Below are positions 22,631-32,040 of a stretch of DNA of 64,000 nucleotides, in pieces. Each line of letters begins with the position of its first letter. Within the stretch, counting starts at the first letter, position 1. Made by a program: the position numbers and the translations under genes. Source of the DNA: Candidatus Hydrothermarchaeum profundi (lineage in GTDB: Archaea; Hydrothermarchaeota; Hydrothermarchaeia; Hydrothermarchaeales; Hydrothermarchaeaceae); contig MTMF02000008.1 in the NCBI GenBank assembly GCA_002011125.2, positions 1 to 64,000 of the forward strand. The letters run 5' to 3'. The notes below the pieces were generated by a model. It saw nothing but the letters and a program-made list of their open reading frames with translations. It searched no databases and had not been told where the DNA came from.

Positions 22631-24099
22631 CTCTTCTTTGTAGCAGTGTAACCAGCTACTGCTAGCGCTGTAATTGCAACTAGTCCAACTAGTATTAAAG
22701 CGCTCTTTGATATACTTTCCTTCTCAAGTTCTTTGATTTTTCTAGCTTGCGTTAACCAATCCTGCATTATATTTAGCTTGTCTAACAGTGCATCAACAGC
22801 ACCATTCCAGTGAGTCCAGTCAGGACCCATCATACTTGCTCCCATTCTCCACCGTCTACCATCATGGTGCCAGATATAGTAGTGCATAACTTCCGGTATC
22901 TCGTCAATAGGATTATCAGCGCTGATTAGTCCCTCTTGATAAGCTTCTTGCAGTAAATCATCTACGTAAAAAAACACCTTGTTATAGTCATTAACTACTC
23001 TATCAAATTCTATAAAGTATTTATCAGTCCATTGTTTGCTGTGGCACTCCTTGCATATCTTTTTCATTTTAGCTCTTCCTTGCTCGGCTTTTTCAGGATC
23101 GGGAATTCTCTCAAGTACAAGATCTACTTCATCAGGTCCCTTCCATTGAGGAACAGATATTTTTGGTTGAAGTTCCCAGTAGAGCCTCTCACCGACGTCA
23201 TGAGTACTTTCAACAGCTCCTCCGAAACCTGACATGTGGCATGTTGCACATGTAGGAGCAATTATATCTTCAGGTCCCCACTGTCCCGGAGGCACATTCC
23301 AATTCCAGTTATCTCCTGATGATTCATATATATTCCCATGCTTTGATTCTTCGTATATCTCTATTTGAGGATGATCTGGCCCCATATGGCATTGACCGCA
23401 GGTATATGGTTTCCTTGCCTGAGCAATACTAAATTCATGCCGAGTATGACATGAAGTACAGGAACCTAAGCTCCCATCGGGATTTACCCTCCCTATACCT
23501 ACATTTGGCCAACCTTCTAGTTCTCCTTCCTCTCCTGCGATTACAAAACTTCCATGGCATTGGATACAACCAAGAACTATGTTATTGTGATCGTACTCTG
23601 GGTTATCTAATAAGCCGGCATTTTTTAGTGCCCCGCTGTCAGGGTAGAGAGGGGATAACGTGCGTTTAGCTATTTCTACGGGATTAAATTTTTTAGCAGT
23701 TTCTTGGCTTAAAGGATCAAGCCCCTCTTTTTTTGCTTTAATGTAATAAGGTTTAAGTGGGCCCATAAACGCTGCCCATGCATGTTTGCTCTTCCAAAAT
23801 TCTTTTGTCTGCTTTGTGTGGCATCCTTCGCAATATTTGGGCGAGGGTATAGCTGTAATAAAATACCCATTGTGATCGTAACCAGATGGGTCGTCCTCCT
23901 TTGCCTCATGGCAAACATAACACTTAACTCCAACTTCGCTGTGTTTACTGTTTTCCCATTGTTTTACAATTCCAGGCGTAATAGTATCGTGGCAACTTAT
24001 ACATGGAGCTCCGGGAGTAATTGCATATACTTCCATATCCTCTGAAAATATCATTAGTGCTAGGAAAACCCCCAAAAGTAGTAAATATGATTTTTTCAT
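22627..24099 (-). CDS. octaheme cytochrome c, hydroxylamine oxidoreductase (HAO) family, with C-terminal TM anchor
   Basis: Eight CxxCH motifs (CISCH, CYVCH, CEGCH, CIQCH, CTSCH, CGQCH, CATCH, CKECH); HAO-like C-terminal WHHDGRRWRMGASMMGPDWTHWNG; C-terminal SALILVGLVAITALAVAGYTATKKR. Confidence 0.85.
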   Translation of the reverse strand: MKKSYLLLLGVFLALMIFSEDMEVYAITPGAPCISCHDTITPGIVKQWENSKHSEVGVKCYVCHEAKEDDPSGYDHNGYFITAIPSPKYCEGCHTKQTKEFWKSKHAWAAFMGPLKPYYIKAKKEGLDPLSQETAKKFNPVEIAKRTLSPLYPDSGALKNAGLLDNPEYDHNNIVLGCIQCHGSFVIAGEEGELEGWPNVGIGRVNPDGSLGSCTSCHTRHEFSIAQARKPYTCGQCHMGPDHPQIEIYEESKHGNIYESSGDNWNWNVPPGQWGPEDIIAPTCATCHMSGFGGAVESTHDVGERLYWELQPKISVPQWKGPDEVDLVLERIPDPEKAEQGRAKMKKICKECHSKQWTDKYFIEFDRVVNDYNKVFFYVDDLLQEAYQEGLISADNPIDEIPEVMHYYIWHHDGRRWRMGASMMGPDWTHWNGAVDALLDKLNIMQDWLTQARKIKELEKESISKSALILVGLVAITALAVAGYTATKKR

Positions 24100-24200
24100 A
24101 TTCCTCTCACCTCCCTATAGTAAATCGACTATTATCCCTCTAATTAAATTTGAGTTTTTCATACTTTTACCATTATAAGTCAATCTTTTAAGTAATATTT

Positions 24201-24231
24201 ATACTTTTTTTTGAAATTAAATTTCAAATAA
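24201..24231 (-). promoter_or_regulatory. hao-nap operon promoter/operator: TTTGAAA-N5-TTTCAAA palindrome, A8 tract, TATA box
   Basis: Minus strand TTATTTGAAATTTAATTTCAAAAAAAAGTATAAATATT; palindrome 24210-24228, TATA just downstream; about 100 nt upstream of the HAO start. Confidence 0.75.
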
Positions 24232-24298
24232 ATAAATTATTTTTTAAAAAAAGTTTTAACTAGGATAAAATTCTATATAACACTCTTTTTATAGTTTT

Positions 24299-24955
24299 TT
24301 ATTTATCCTTTTTCCAAATCCGCAATGTTTCAATAGCTTTTTCACCGTTTTCCGTAAGAAAATATCTCTTATCTTTTCCTTGGTCTATCATATTTTCAGA
24401 TTTTAATACTCTAAGATGAAAGCTAAGTTTTGTAGGGTCTTCTACCCCTAACTCTTCTTTTATATCAGTAAAACGTAGCTTCCCCTTATTAAACAATAGT
24501 TCTCCGATATTTCTGCGAAGCGGATTAGAAAAAGATTTTACTATAGAGCGTCCTAAAGAGATAGCCGAGAGATCACGAGCCATCTCTTGTTGTTTAGCAA
24601 ATTTTGATTCTTCTATTGCCCTCTTTATCGTAACTTGAACTTCATTTAGTTTAAATGGCTTAGATATGTAATCACTAGCACCACTTTTTATAGCCTCAAC
24701 TGCACTTTCAATGGTGGCAAAGGCTGTGATAACGATTACCGGCACCCATGGTCTTTGCCTTTTCACTTCTCTTAATACTTCTAATCCGTTTAACCCAGGC
24801 ATCACAAGATCAGTTAGTACCACATCGACTCCCTCAATATTCTCTAATCCCTCTTTTCCATTTGAAGCCGTTATTACCTCATATCCCTCGCTGATGAACA
24901 TCTCTTTCAAACCTTCTCTCATCTTCTGGTCGTCTTCGATTATTAGTATGTTCAT
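24299..24955 (-). CDS. response regulator, REC + winged-helix (ArsR-like) output
   Basis: ILIIEDDQKMREGL...DVVLTDLVMPGLNGLE...SGASDYISKPF, then NPLRRNIGELLFNKGKLRFTDIKEELGVEDPTKLSFHLRVLKSENMI. Confidence 0.88.
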   Translation of the reverse strand: MNILIIEDDQKMREGLKEMFISEGYEVITASNGKEGLENIEGVDVVLTDLVMPGLNGLEVLREVKRQRPWVPVIVITAFATIESAVEAIKSGASDYISKPFKLNEVQVTIKRAIEESKFAKQQEMARDLSAISLGRSIVKSFSNPLRRNIGELLFNKGKLRFTDIKEELGVEDPTKLSFHLRVLKSENMIDQGKDKRYFLTENGEKAIETLRIWKKDK

Positions 24956-27504
24956 ATTGGCAACTCCACGGTTACAATAGTGCCCTTACCAACTTCACTT
25001 TCAACATTGATTTTGCCTCCATGTCTCTCTATTATTCCATAGCAAATAGATAGACCTAAACCCGTGCCCTTACCTACTTCTTTGGTAGTGAAAAAGGGGT
25101 CAAAAATTTTGGGCAAATGTTCTTTAGGGATACCTATACCTTCATCAGATATTTTTATTTCCACTCTATTTTTCTTTTTTCTAGTAGATATTGTTATCTT
25201 TCCTCCATTCGGCATAGCTTGTATAGCATTAGTTATAATATTCATAAAAACTTGTTGTATTTGTATTGGGTCAGCTTTAATTTTGGGAAGGGCTTCATCA
25301 AACTTTTTAATCATTTCAATTCTTGGGTATTGATGCCCGATTATCTCCAAGACCCTTGTTATCTCACGATTGACATCTACTGCTGTTACTTCTGGCTCAC
25401 TTTGCCTTGAGAACTCCAACAATGAATTCACAATCTTCGCAGCTACATCAACCTGTTCTTCGATTATTTTAAGTTTCTTTATATCAGGTTTTCCTTTCTT
25501 AAATTCCTCTAATAACATTTGGGCATACATGGAAATATTGGCTAGAGGATTATTTATCTCATGGGCTACCCCTGCTGCAAGTTGCCCTACGGTTGCAAGT
25601 TTATCAGATTGTAAAAGCTGTTTCTCAAGCTTTGCTCTCTCTTTTTGGGCTGTGATATCTCTAACCACACAGACGAGTGCTTTTAATTTTTCATTTTCAT
25701 CTAGCAATTGTCTTATACTGATATACCCTGGAAAAGTTTTACCGCTTTTTTTTAATCCTTCTATTTCCCCATCATATTTTCCGCTTTCAATTGCTTTTTT
25801 AATGTAGCTAATTGCTTGTTTTCTATTAGGAAATAAGATCTGAATATTTTGTCCCAATATCTCATTTACTTTCCATTCAAAAATGGCCTCCGCAGCTTTA
25901 TTCCAAGACTGAAGTTCACAAGCGAGATCAATAGAAATTATAGCTTCATCTACGTTTTCAACTAAGCTTCTAAATCTTTCTTCGGATTCTTTTAGAGCTC
26001 TTGTTCTCTCTTCAACTTTTTGTTCTAACTTTTCGGAGTATTCTCTCAACGCTTGCTCTAATCTAGCTTTTTCTATGGCTAGACCTGCCTGAGCTCCAAA
26101 ATTTGCAAGTTTTTGGGAGTCTTTTATAGACAGCTTTTCTTTGCTTCCTATTCCAATTACTCCTACAACCTTATCTCCAGCAAGAAGAGGCACTCCTATT
26201 CCGGATTTCATTCCCGATAGCCTAGCGATCAATGGAGCTAGTTTTAAGATTTTCTTGTCCTTAGTGTTGCTCTTAACAACTTCTATAATATTCTCAGTTA
26301 TAATTGGCTTCTTTTTACTTATAATTTGATAGAACAAGCTACCTTTAAATAAAGGCACTCTGTATCCTACTCCCTGTAGTCCAGTAAGTTCTTCTAACTT
26401 TTTTGCTACTTTGGAATCTGCAGAATAACTCTTGCATATGAGCGAATTTTCTTTCTCATCTAACAAATAAATAGCCGCAGAATCATAGCCATAAACAGAG
26501 GTTATGCCTTTTGTTATAGAATCTAAAATTTCTTCTAACTTTGCCCCTGAGTTGAGTAAGTTATTAATTTTTTGTAATAGTCTGAGTTCTCGCTCTGACC
26601 TCTGTATCTCGGCTGTTCTGTTCCTTACTTTTTCCTCGAGATTAGCATAAGACTCTTTTAGCCGCTGTGACATTCGATTAAATGATCTTGCAAGGTCACC
26701 TATTTCATCCCCTGTGTTTACATCTATATTAATGTCATAATTACCCTTGCTTATTTTATGAGTAGCGTTTTTAAGCTTCCCGATAGGCTTTAATATAATA
26801 TTCCGTAGCGAGAGGTAAAGTATAGATTCAACTAATATAATTATAACCAGCGCGGAAATAAAGAGGAATTGTTTGTTAGTGGATAGGGCCACAAATGCAT
26901 CATCCATGGGCATAAAAATACTTATGCCTCCCCTAACGTCACCTACTTTGTAACCTTGCTTAGCATGGCATTGAAGGCAAGATTCTTCTATATAGAGGGG
27001 AGCCATATACCGATAAACCCAAGTGCCATTTACTACCTCTATCTGAGTAGCCTCTTTTTTTCCTTTTTCGAATTCTAATAGCGCCTTTTTTTCAAATTCA
27101 TCTGGGGCATTGGCAGGATTAATCAACTTCAAACTTGTTATGTGAAACTTATAAAGCCCCTCCTCTTCAGCGTACTGGGATAATTCTCTTGTTACTAATG
27201 CAGGATTTCTTTTTGTAAAAATTTTATCTCCTACTCTTATTTCAGGATTTTTAAGATATGGATTGGATTCTACTCCTGGTTTTTTTTCTACAAATACTCC
27301 ACCCTGATCCGCTATCCAGCTTCTCGTTAGAACTATTTGCTTGAACAAAATCTTTGCCTGTTTATCTACTTCACTAATTATCTGTGTTTCTTGTTTCTCA
27401 GAGACCCAGTAAAAGATTGAGGCTATTGCAATAGCTGTAACTAAGCCTATTGCTAGCATTACTTTTATTCCAAGCTTCATTAATGTCCCTACCAAATTAT
27501 TCAC
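24952..27504 (-). CDS. histidine kinase with N-terminal CxxCH (DUF3365/Tll0287-like c-heme) sensor, HAMP, GAF, PAS, HisKA/HATPase
   Basis: N-terminal TM; YIEESCLQCHAKQGYKVGDVRGGISIFMPM; HAMP; GAF; PAS; H-box GVAHEINNPLANISMYAQMLLEE; HATPase GTGLGLSICYGIIERHGG. Confidence 0.88.
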   Translation of the reverse strand: MNNLVGTLMKLGIKVMLAIGLVTAIAIASIFYWVSEKQETQIISEVDKQAKILFKQIVLTRSWIADQGGVFVEKKPGVESNPYLKNPEIRVGDKIFTKRNPALVTRELSQYAEEEGLYKFHITSLKLINPANAPDEFEKKALLEFEKGKKEATQIEVVNGTWVYRYMAPLYIEESCLQCHAKQGYKVGDVRGGISIFMPMDDAFVALSTNKQFLFISALVIIILVESILYLSLRNIILKPIGKLKNATHKISKGNYDINIDVNTGDEIGDLARSFNRMSQRLKESYANLEEKVRNRTAEIQRSERELRLLQKINNLLNSGAKLEEILDSITKGITSVYGYDSAAIYLLDEKENSLICKSYSADSKVAKKLEELTGLQGVGYRVPLFKGSLFYQIISKKKPIITENIIEVVKSNTKDKKILKLAPLIARLSGMKSGIGVPLLAGDKVVGVIGIGSKEKLSIKDSQKLANFGAQAGLAIEKARLEQALREYSEKLEQKVEERTRALKESEERFRSLVENVDEAIISIDLACELQSWNKAAEAIFEWKVNEILGQNIQILFPNRKQAISYIKKAIESGKYDGEIEGLKKSGKTFPGYISIRQLLDENEKLKALVCVVRDITAQKERAKLEKQLLQSDKLATVGQLAAGVAHEINNPLANISMYAQMLLEEFKKGKPDIKKLKIIEEQVDVAAKIVNSLLEFSRQSEPEVTAVDVNREITRVLEIIGHQYPRIEMIKKFDEALPKIKADPIQIQQVFMNIITNAIQAMPNGGKITISTRKKKNRVEIKISDEGIGIPKEHLPKIFDPFFTTKEVGKGTGLGLSICYGIIERHGGKINVESEVGKGTIVTVELPI

Positions 27505-28202
27505 TAATCTTTATCTGAAGAAATTTTTTCCAGATATAGAAGGAGTTTTATTATTTCACTACCTTCTTTCGTGAGGGAATATATTTTATTCTCGTCTTGC
27601 TTTACTAATTTTATTGATTTAAGAGTACGCAAATGGAAGCTTAATTTAGTCGGGTCCTCTATCTCAAGTCTTCTTAGGATTTCTGTAAAGCTGTAGTTCC
27701 TAGCGGCTAGGAGTTCCAAAGTATTTCTACGTATTGGGTTGGCGAGAGTTTTAAGGATTGAACCCTTACTAATGTCGACCTTTGTTATCTCGTGGTCAAT
27801 CTCTTGTTGAATAGTTTTGCTTTTTTTCTCAAATGCTGTTTCTTTAAGAGCCCTTTCAATTGCTTTTTGAACTCTTGACAGCTCAAATGGTTTATATATA
27901 TAGTCGCTGGCCCCACTTTTCATAGCTTCTACGGCACTATTCACAGTTGGATATGCTGTTATCATAATCACCTTGGTATTAGAGTCGAGTTTTTTTATCT
28001 CTTTTAAAACTTGAAGTCCATTTATACCTGGCATAACAAGATCTGTTAGGACTATGTCAAAGGATTTTTGTTCAATCATTTTGAGAGCCTCTTTCCCAGA
28101 GCTAGCAGTAAAAACTTCATATTTATCTTGCAATGCGTAAGCAAGCCCCTCACATATTAAGGGGTCGTCATCTACTATCAGTATTTTCTCGCTCATGTTC
28201 AC
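27504..28202 (-). CDS. response regulator, REC + winged-helix output (paralogue of 24299-24955)
   Basis: ILIVDDDPLICEGL...DIVLTDLVMPGINGLQ...SGASDYIYKPF; NPIRRNTLELLAARNYSFTEILRRLEIEDPTKLSFHLRTLKSIKLV. Confidence 0.88.
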   Translation of the reverse strand: MNMSEKILIVDDDPLICEGLAYALQDKYEVFTASSGKEALKMIEQKSFDIVLTDLVMPGINGLQVLKEIKKLDSNTKVIMITAYPTVNSAVEAMKSGASDYIYKPFELSRVQKAIERALKETAFEKKSKTIQQEIDHEITKVDISKGSILKTLANPIRRNTLELLAARNYSFTEILRRLEIEDPTKLSFHLRTLKSIKLVKQDENKIYSLTKEGSEIIKLLLYLEKISSDKD

Positions 28203-30963
28203 TTAGCGCAGGGAGTTGTATAGTGAAAGTAGTTCCTTTTCCGATTTCACTTTTAACATTTATTGTACCATTATGTTTTTGGATTATCCCATATGTTATA
28301 AATAATCCTAAACCCGTTCCTTCTCCCACTTCTTTAGTTGTGAAAAATGGATCAAATATTTTAGATAAATTTTCATCCGGTATTCCGTGGCCAGTATCCG
28401 AAATTTTTATCTCCACAGAGTTGTTATTATTACAAGTAGATATTGTAATACAACCTCCATTTTCCATAGCGTCCATAGCATTTGTGAGCATGTTTACAAA
28501 GACCTGTTGCAACTGGCTTTCATCTCCTCTTATTTTGAGCAATGTATCTTCTAACTCTAACTTCACTTTAATGTTCTTCCTACGAAACTGCGGAGTCATA
28601 AAATCCACGGCTCTTGATAGTATTTCGTTTAACTGAGTTGGCACAAAATTTTCTGGATGGTGATAAGAAAACTCTAAAAGATTTTTTACTATTCTAGCTG
28701 CAATGTCTGTCTGACTTTTGATAATATTAAGCATCTTTTTATTCTCGCCTCTGGCTTTTTGTCTCATGATCTGAGAATATAAAGAAATATTAGTTAGTGG
28801 ATTGTTTATTTCATGAGCAAATCCCGCTGCAAGTCTACCGATTGAAGCAAGTTTTTCTGACTGCATCATTTGCTCTTCCATTTTCTTTTTTTGTGTGACG
28901 ATTTTTACAGTTTCTACCACAGCCTTTAACTTTCCATCTTCACTTGCTATGGGATATGTACTTATCAACAGATATTCTTTCAGCTTGTCATGATATGTCT
29001 CTCTTATAAACGATTTTCCTGATGCTAAGGTTCGTCCAGCTGGACACTCATTGCAGGGGGAATCATTTTCCATCAATATTTTGTAGCATTTATTACCCAC
29101 TATTTTGTGGCCGAAGATCTGCTCTGTGACCTTATTTGTTCTAATTATATTATACTCAAGATCCCTAATGAAAATCATGTCTGTTATAGAATTAAAGACA
29201 GAGTCTAGAAATTCTTTCGACTCCTTAAGTTCTCTAGTTCTCTCCTGGACCCTCTCTTCCAATATTTCATAAATCCTCGCTCTTTCTACAGCTAAACCTG
29301 CTTGCCTTGCAAAATTAAGTAGTCTCTCCAAATCTTTTTCTGTAAGTTTTTTACGACTTCCTACACCTATTACACCAACAATCTTATCCTCAGCGAGTAG
29401 GGGTACTCCTATCCCATATTTTATCCCTGAGAGTCTAACTATCGGTCTAGCTAATATTTGTAGACTAGGTTTATTACTATGATCTTTTACTAAGGTGATG
29501 ATATCCTGGGTTATTACTGGCTTTTTTGTTTTAATAAGCTTGGTTAATATACTCCCCTCAAATAAGGGAATTTTGTATCCTAAAGCCTTTTTTCCACAGA
29601 GTTTCTCTACCTTTTCAACCAATTTAGAGTCAGCTGAATAGCTTCTGCAAATTAGATGATTTTTTTCCTCGTCCAATAGGTGAATAGCAGAAATGTCATA
29701 ACCAAAGTCATGAGTAAGTCCATTGGCTATCGTATCGAGAATTAAATCGAGTTTTATCCCTGCATTAAGTAAATTGTTGACTTTTTGGAGGAGCAATAGT
29801 TCCCGGGTTCTCTCATCTACGATATTTTCAAGTTGAGTATAGCTATGCTTAAGCTTGACTGCCATATCCTTAAATGAAGTAGCGAGTTCGCCTATCTCAT
29901 CCTTACTTTCAAATCTTTTACTATCAATCTTAACATCAAAGATCCCCTCTCTAATCTTTCTACTTGCATCCGCTAACATTGAAATTGGTCTAGATATTTC
30001 TTTAGCGGCGATGATAGCTATTGTAAATGCTATGAGCATACCAAGTAACGTCACAAGAGCTATTGCCTTTATATTATTAGCTTTTAATATCTCGAAGTGC
30101 TCTTTTGGCACTCCAACAAAAAGGGCACCTATTACTTCTCCTTTATTATTTATTATTGGTTCAACAGCTGTTTTGTAAAACTGGTCTCCAATTTTTTGGT
30201 CTCCACTAAATCTTTCTTTTAAAGAAATGGTTTTTAATATAGATTCAGAAATTTTGGCTCCAAATTCAAGTTGTCCGCTTTCCCCCTGTATGTTAGTCGA
30301 AATAACCTTTTCTTCTTGTATAATGGACACTTTGAGTCCCGGAATTTTGTTTTCAAGAGTGTGCGGTATAAATGTGTCTCCATTTAATAGGTCTCCAGTT
30401 ATGATGGCACCAACAACTTCATCGCCCATTATTACTGGTGTTACTACAAATAGTACCATGCCCTCGTCATTAGCCAATGATTGAGTTACCCCGTTCTCGA
30501 GTAGTACTTTTTTTGGCAGTAACTCAGTAGATATTATGGCCTCTTTGTGTTTTAGGGCTTTCTCAATTAGCCCATTCAACTTTAAATAGTCGCCAGATTT
30601 ATTGTTTCCAAGTCTTTTGATAACTTTTCCTTCTGAGTCAACAACAGCCCAAATATCAACGTAGGGCCTGTATACTTTCCATCTTTTCATCAGTTCCAAA
30701 AGAGCTTCTTCATTTTTTTGATAAACAGCAGTTTGTATTTCATTCTCTGACGCTGCTTGCAACATTCCATATTTCATCTGATCTCCTCTAACAAAATACT
30801 GGATCCAAGCAGCTTTCAAGTTTTGATTAATAGCTTCTTGTGCGCTTTTTTCCATGCTAGTGTTTATCATGTGAGTCGTGACTATTGCGAGGATACTCAT
30901 CGGTACTATAATAACTATTAGGTAAGAACAAATTAGTTTTACACTTATTTTCATTTTAATCAA
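28168..30963 (-). CDS. histidine kinase with extracytoplasmic Cache-type sensor, HAMP, GAF, Cys-containing PAS, HisKA/HATPase
   Basis: Two TM flank a ~270 aa sensor; H-box GFAHEINNPLTNISLYSQIM; GTGLGLFITYGIIQKHNG; PAS with NDSPCNECPAGRTLASGKS. Confidence 0.87.
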   Translation of the reverse strand: MIKMKISVKLICSYLIVIIVPMSILAIVTTHMINTSMEKSAQEAINQNLKAAWIQYFVRGDQMKYGMLQAASENEIQTAVYQKNEEALLELMKRWKVYRPYVDIWAVVDSEGKVIKRLGNNKSGDYLKLNGLIEKALKHKEAIISTELLPKKVLLENGVTQSLANDEGMVLFVVTPVIMGDEVVGAIITGDLLNGDTFIPHTLENKIPGLKVSIIQEEKVISTNIQGESGQLEFGAKISESILKTISLKERFSGDQKIGDQFYKTAVEPIINNKGEVIGALFVGVPKEHFEILKANNIKAIALVTLLGMLIAFTIAIIAAKEISRPISMLADASRKIREGIFDVKIDSKRFESKDEIGELATSFKDMAVKLKHSYTQLENIVDERTRELLLLQKVNNLLNAGIKLDLILDTIANGLTHDFGYDISAIHLLDEEKNHLICRSYSADSKLVEKVEKLCGKKALGYKIPLFEGSILTKLIKTKKPVITQDIITLVKDHSNKPSLQILARPIVRLSGIKYGIGVPLLAEDKIVGVIGVGSRKKLTEKDLERLLNFARQAGLAVERARIYEILEERVQERTRELKESKEFLDSVFNSITDMIFIRDLEYNIIRTNKVTEQIFGHKIVGNKCYKILMENDSPCNECPAGRTLASGKSFIRETYHDKLKEYLLISTYPIASEDGKLKAVVETVKIVTQKKKMEEQMMQSEKLASIGRLAAGFAHEINNPLTNISLYSQIMRQKARGENKKMLNIIKSQTDIAARIVKNLLEFSYHHPENFVPTQLNEILSRAVDFMTPQFRRKNIKVKLELEDTLLKIRGDESQLQQVFVNMLTNAMDAMENGGCITISTCNNNNSVEIKISDTGHGIPDENLSKIFDPFFTTKEVGEGTGLGLFITYGIIQKHNGTINVKSEIGKGTTFTIQLPALSEHERENTDSR

Positions 30964-31086
30964 ATCTGTAGTTATAACTATATATTCTATTTTTGTAAGA
31001 TAAAGAGGGATTTTCTATCCAAAGTTTGATCTCATATTTATCAAAACATATAAAATATGATTTGTAAAATCTGGTAATAGACGAAG

Positions 31087-32013
31087 ATGATCATTATGTT
31101 CAAAGGTGCTCAAATGAACTTTTCTTCAGCGGTTTTAAAAGTATTATTGATTTTAGTACCCTTAGAACTTTTTTTTTATAGAACCTTCACGAGGATAGGC
31201 ATATTTATCCCGAAGAGTAATGAAATATTTACGATATATTCTATTTTTTCTGAATTTGGATATATTGTTTATAATTTTCTTCTGGTGTCGGTGTTAATAA
31301 TGCTGATAGCCTTAGCTTATTCTTTATTAAAAGAGAAGGGAACGTCAGAAGTCTTGATCGGAATATCAATCTTTGCTCTAGTTTTAGAGAATATTTTTAT
31401 GCTTTTTTTTACTGCACAGTCACTAACTCTTTTATTTTATCTTACATCTAGCATTATTATCATTCTTTTAGGTTTTAAGGGTGTCAAAATCCTAAAAAAG
31501 GGAGAAATTATTTTTATCATATTGCTTACTATTTCCTTCTTATTATATCGCTATTATGTTATTTCTCATAGTATATACGGACTTCTAGAAATACCCTCTC
31601 TGCCAATTTTCTCGATAACAGCTCTCTCCCTGGGTGAATTGTCCCTTCCATTAAGTGTATTTCCTCTATTTTTTTCTCTTGTTCTTAAGCAAGGAAAGGA
31701 TCTCTCAAAAAATATAAGTATAGTCATTATAGCATTAGTGGTTGTAACGGGATTTGTTTTATTTTCTCTAAAATTGCCTTCTATGAGCTCAATTTTCACA
31801 ATTTGGACACTGGGATATTCCTTAGCATATCCTTTGCCGGTATATGCTATTGCATTTTTGTTTTTTTTAATAGTGATTTTGAAGTGTGTTAGAGAAAATA
31901 AATTAGATATTGCAACAGGATTGCTGCTCATTTTTGCGTCTGGCTATGCGCATACCCTTACTTATCAACACTTTCTCGCAATACTAGGACTTTTATTATT
32001 TATTAAGAATTGA
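31087..32013 (+). CDS. polytopic membrane protein of unknown function
   Basis: 308 aa, about nine hydrophobic segments; located between the TCS operon and the Rieske/NXR operon. Confidence 0.55.
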   Translation: MIIMFKGAQMNFSSAVLKVLLILVPLELFFYRTFTRIGIFIPKSNEIFTIYSIFSEFGYIVYNFLLVSVLIMLIALAYSLLKEKGTSEVLIGISIFALVLENIFMLFFTAQSLTLLFYLTSSIIIILLGFKGVKILKKGEIIFIILLTISFLLYRYYVISHSIYGLLEIPSLPIFSITALSLGELSLPLSVFPLFFSLVLKQGKDLSKNISIVIIALVVVTGFVLFSLKLPSMSSIFTIWTLGYSLAYPLPVYAIAFLFFLIVILKCVRENKLDIATGLLLIFASGYAHTLTYQHFLAILGLLLFIKN

Positions 32014-32040
32014 ATTTATTTTCAACAAATTAGTGCATCA

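Noticed and set aside
22627-24099. octaheme protein as NrfA nitrite reductase
   Set aside because: Eight CxxCH motifs and no CxxCK; C-terminal region looks like the HAO family.
31030-31070. CATATAAAATATG palindrome upstream of the second kinase
   Set aside because: Short A/T palindrome in very AT-rich intergenic DNA; could be chance or a TATA element.
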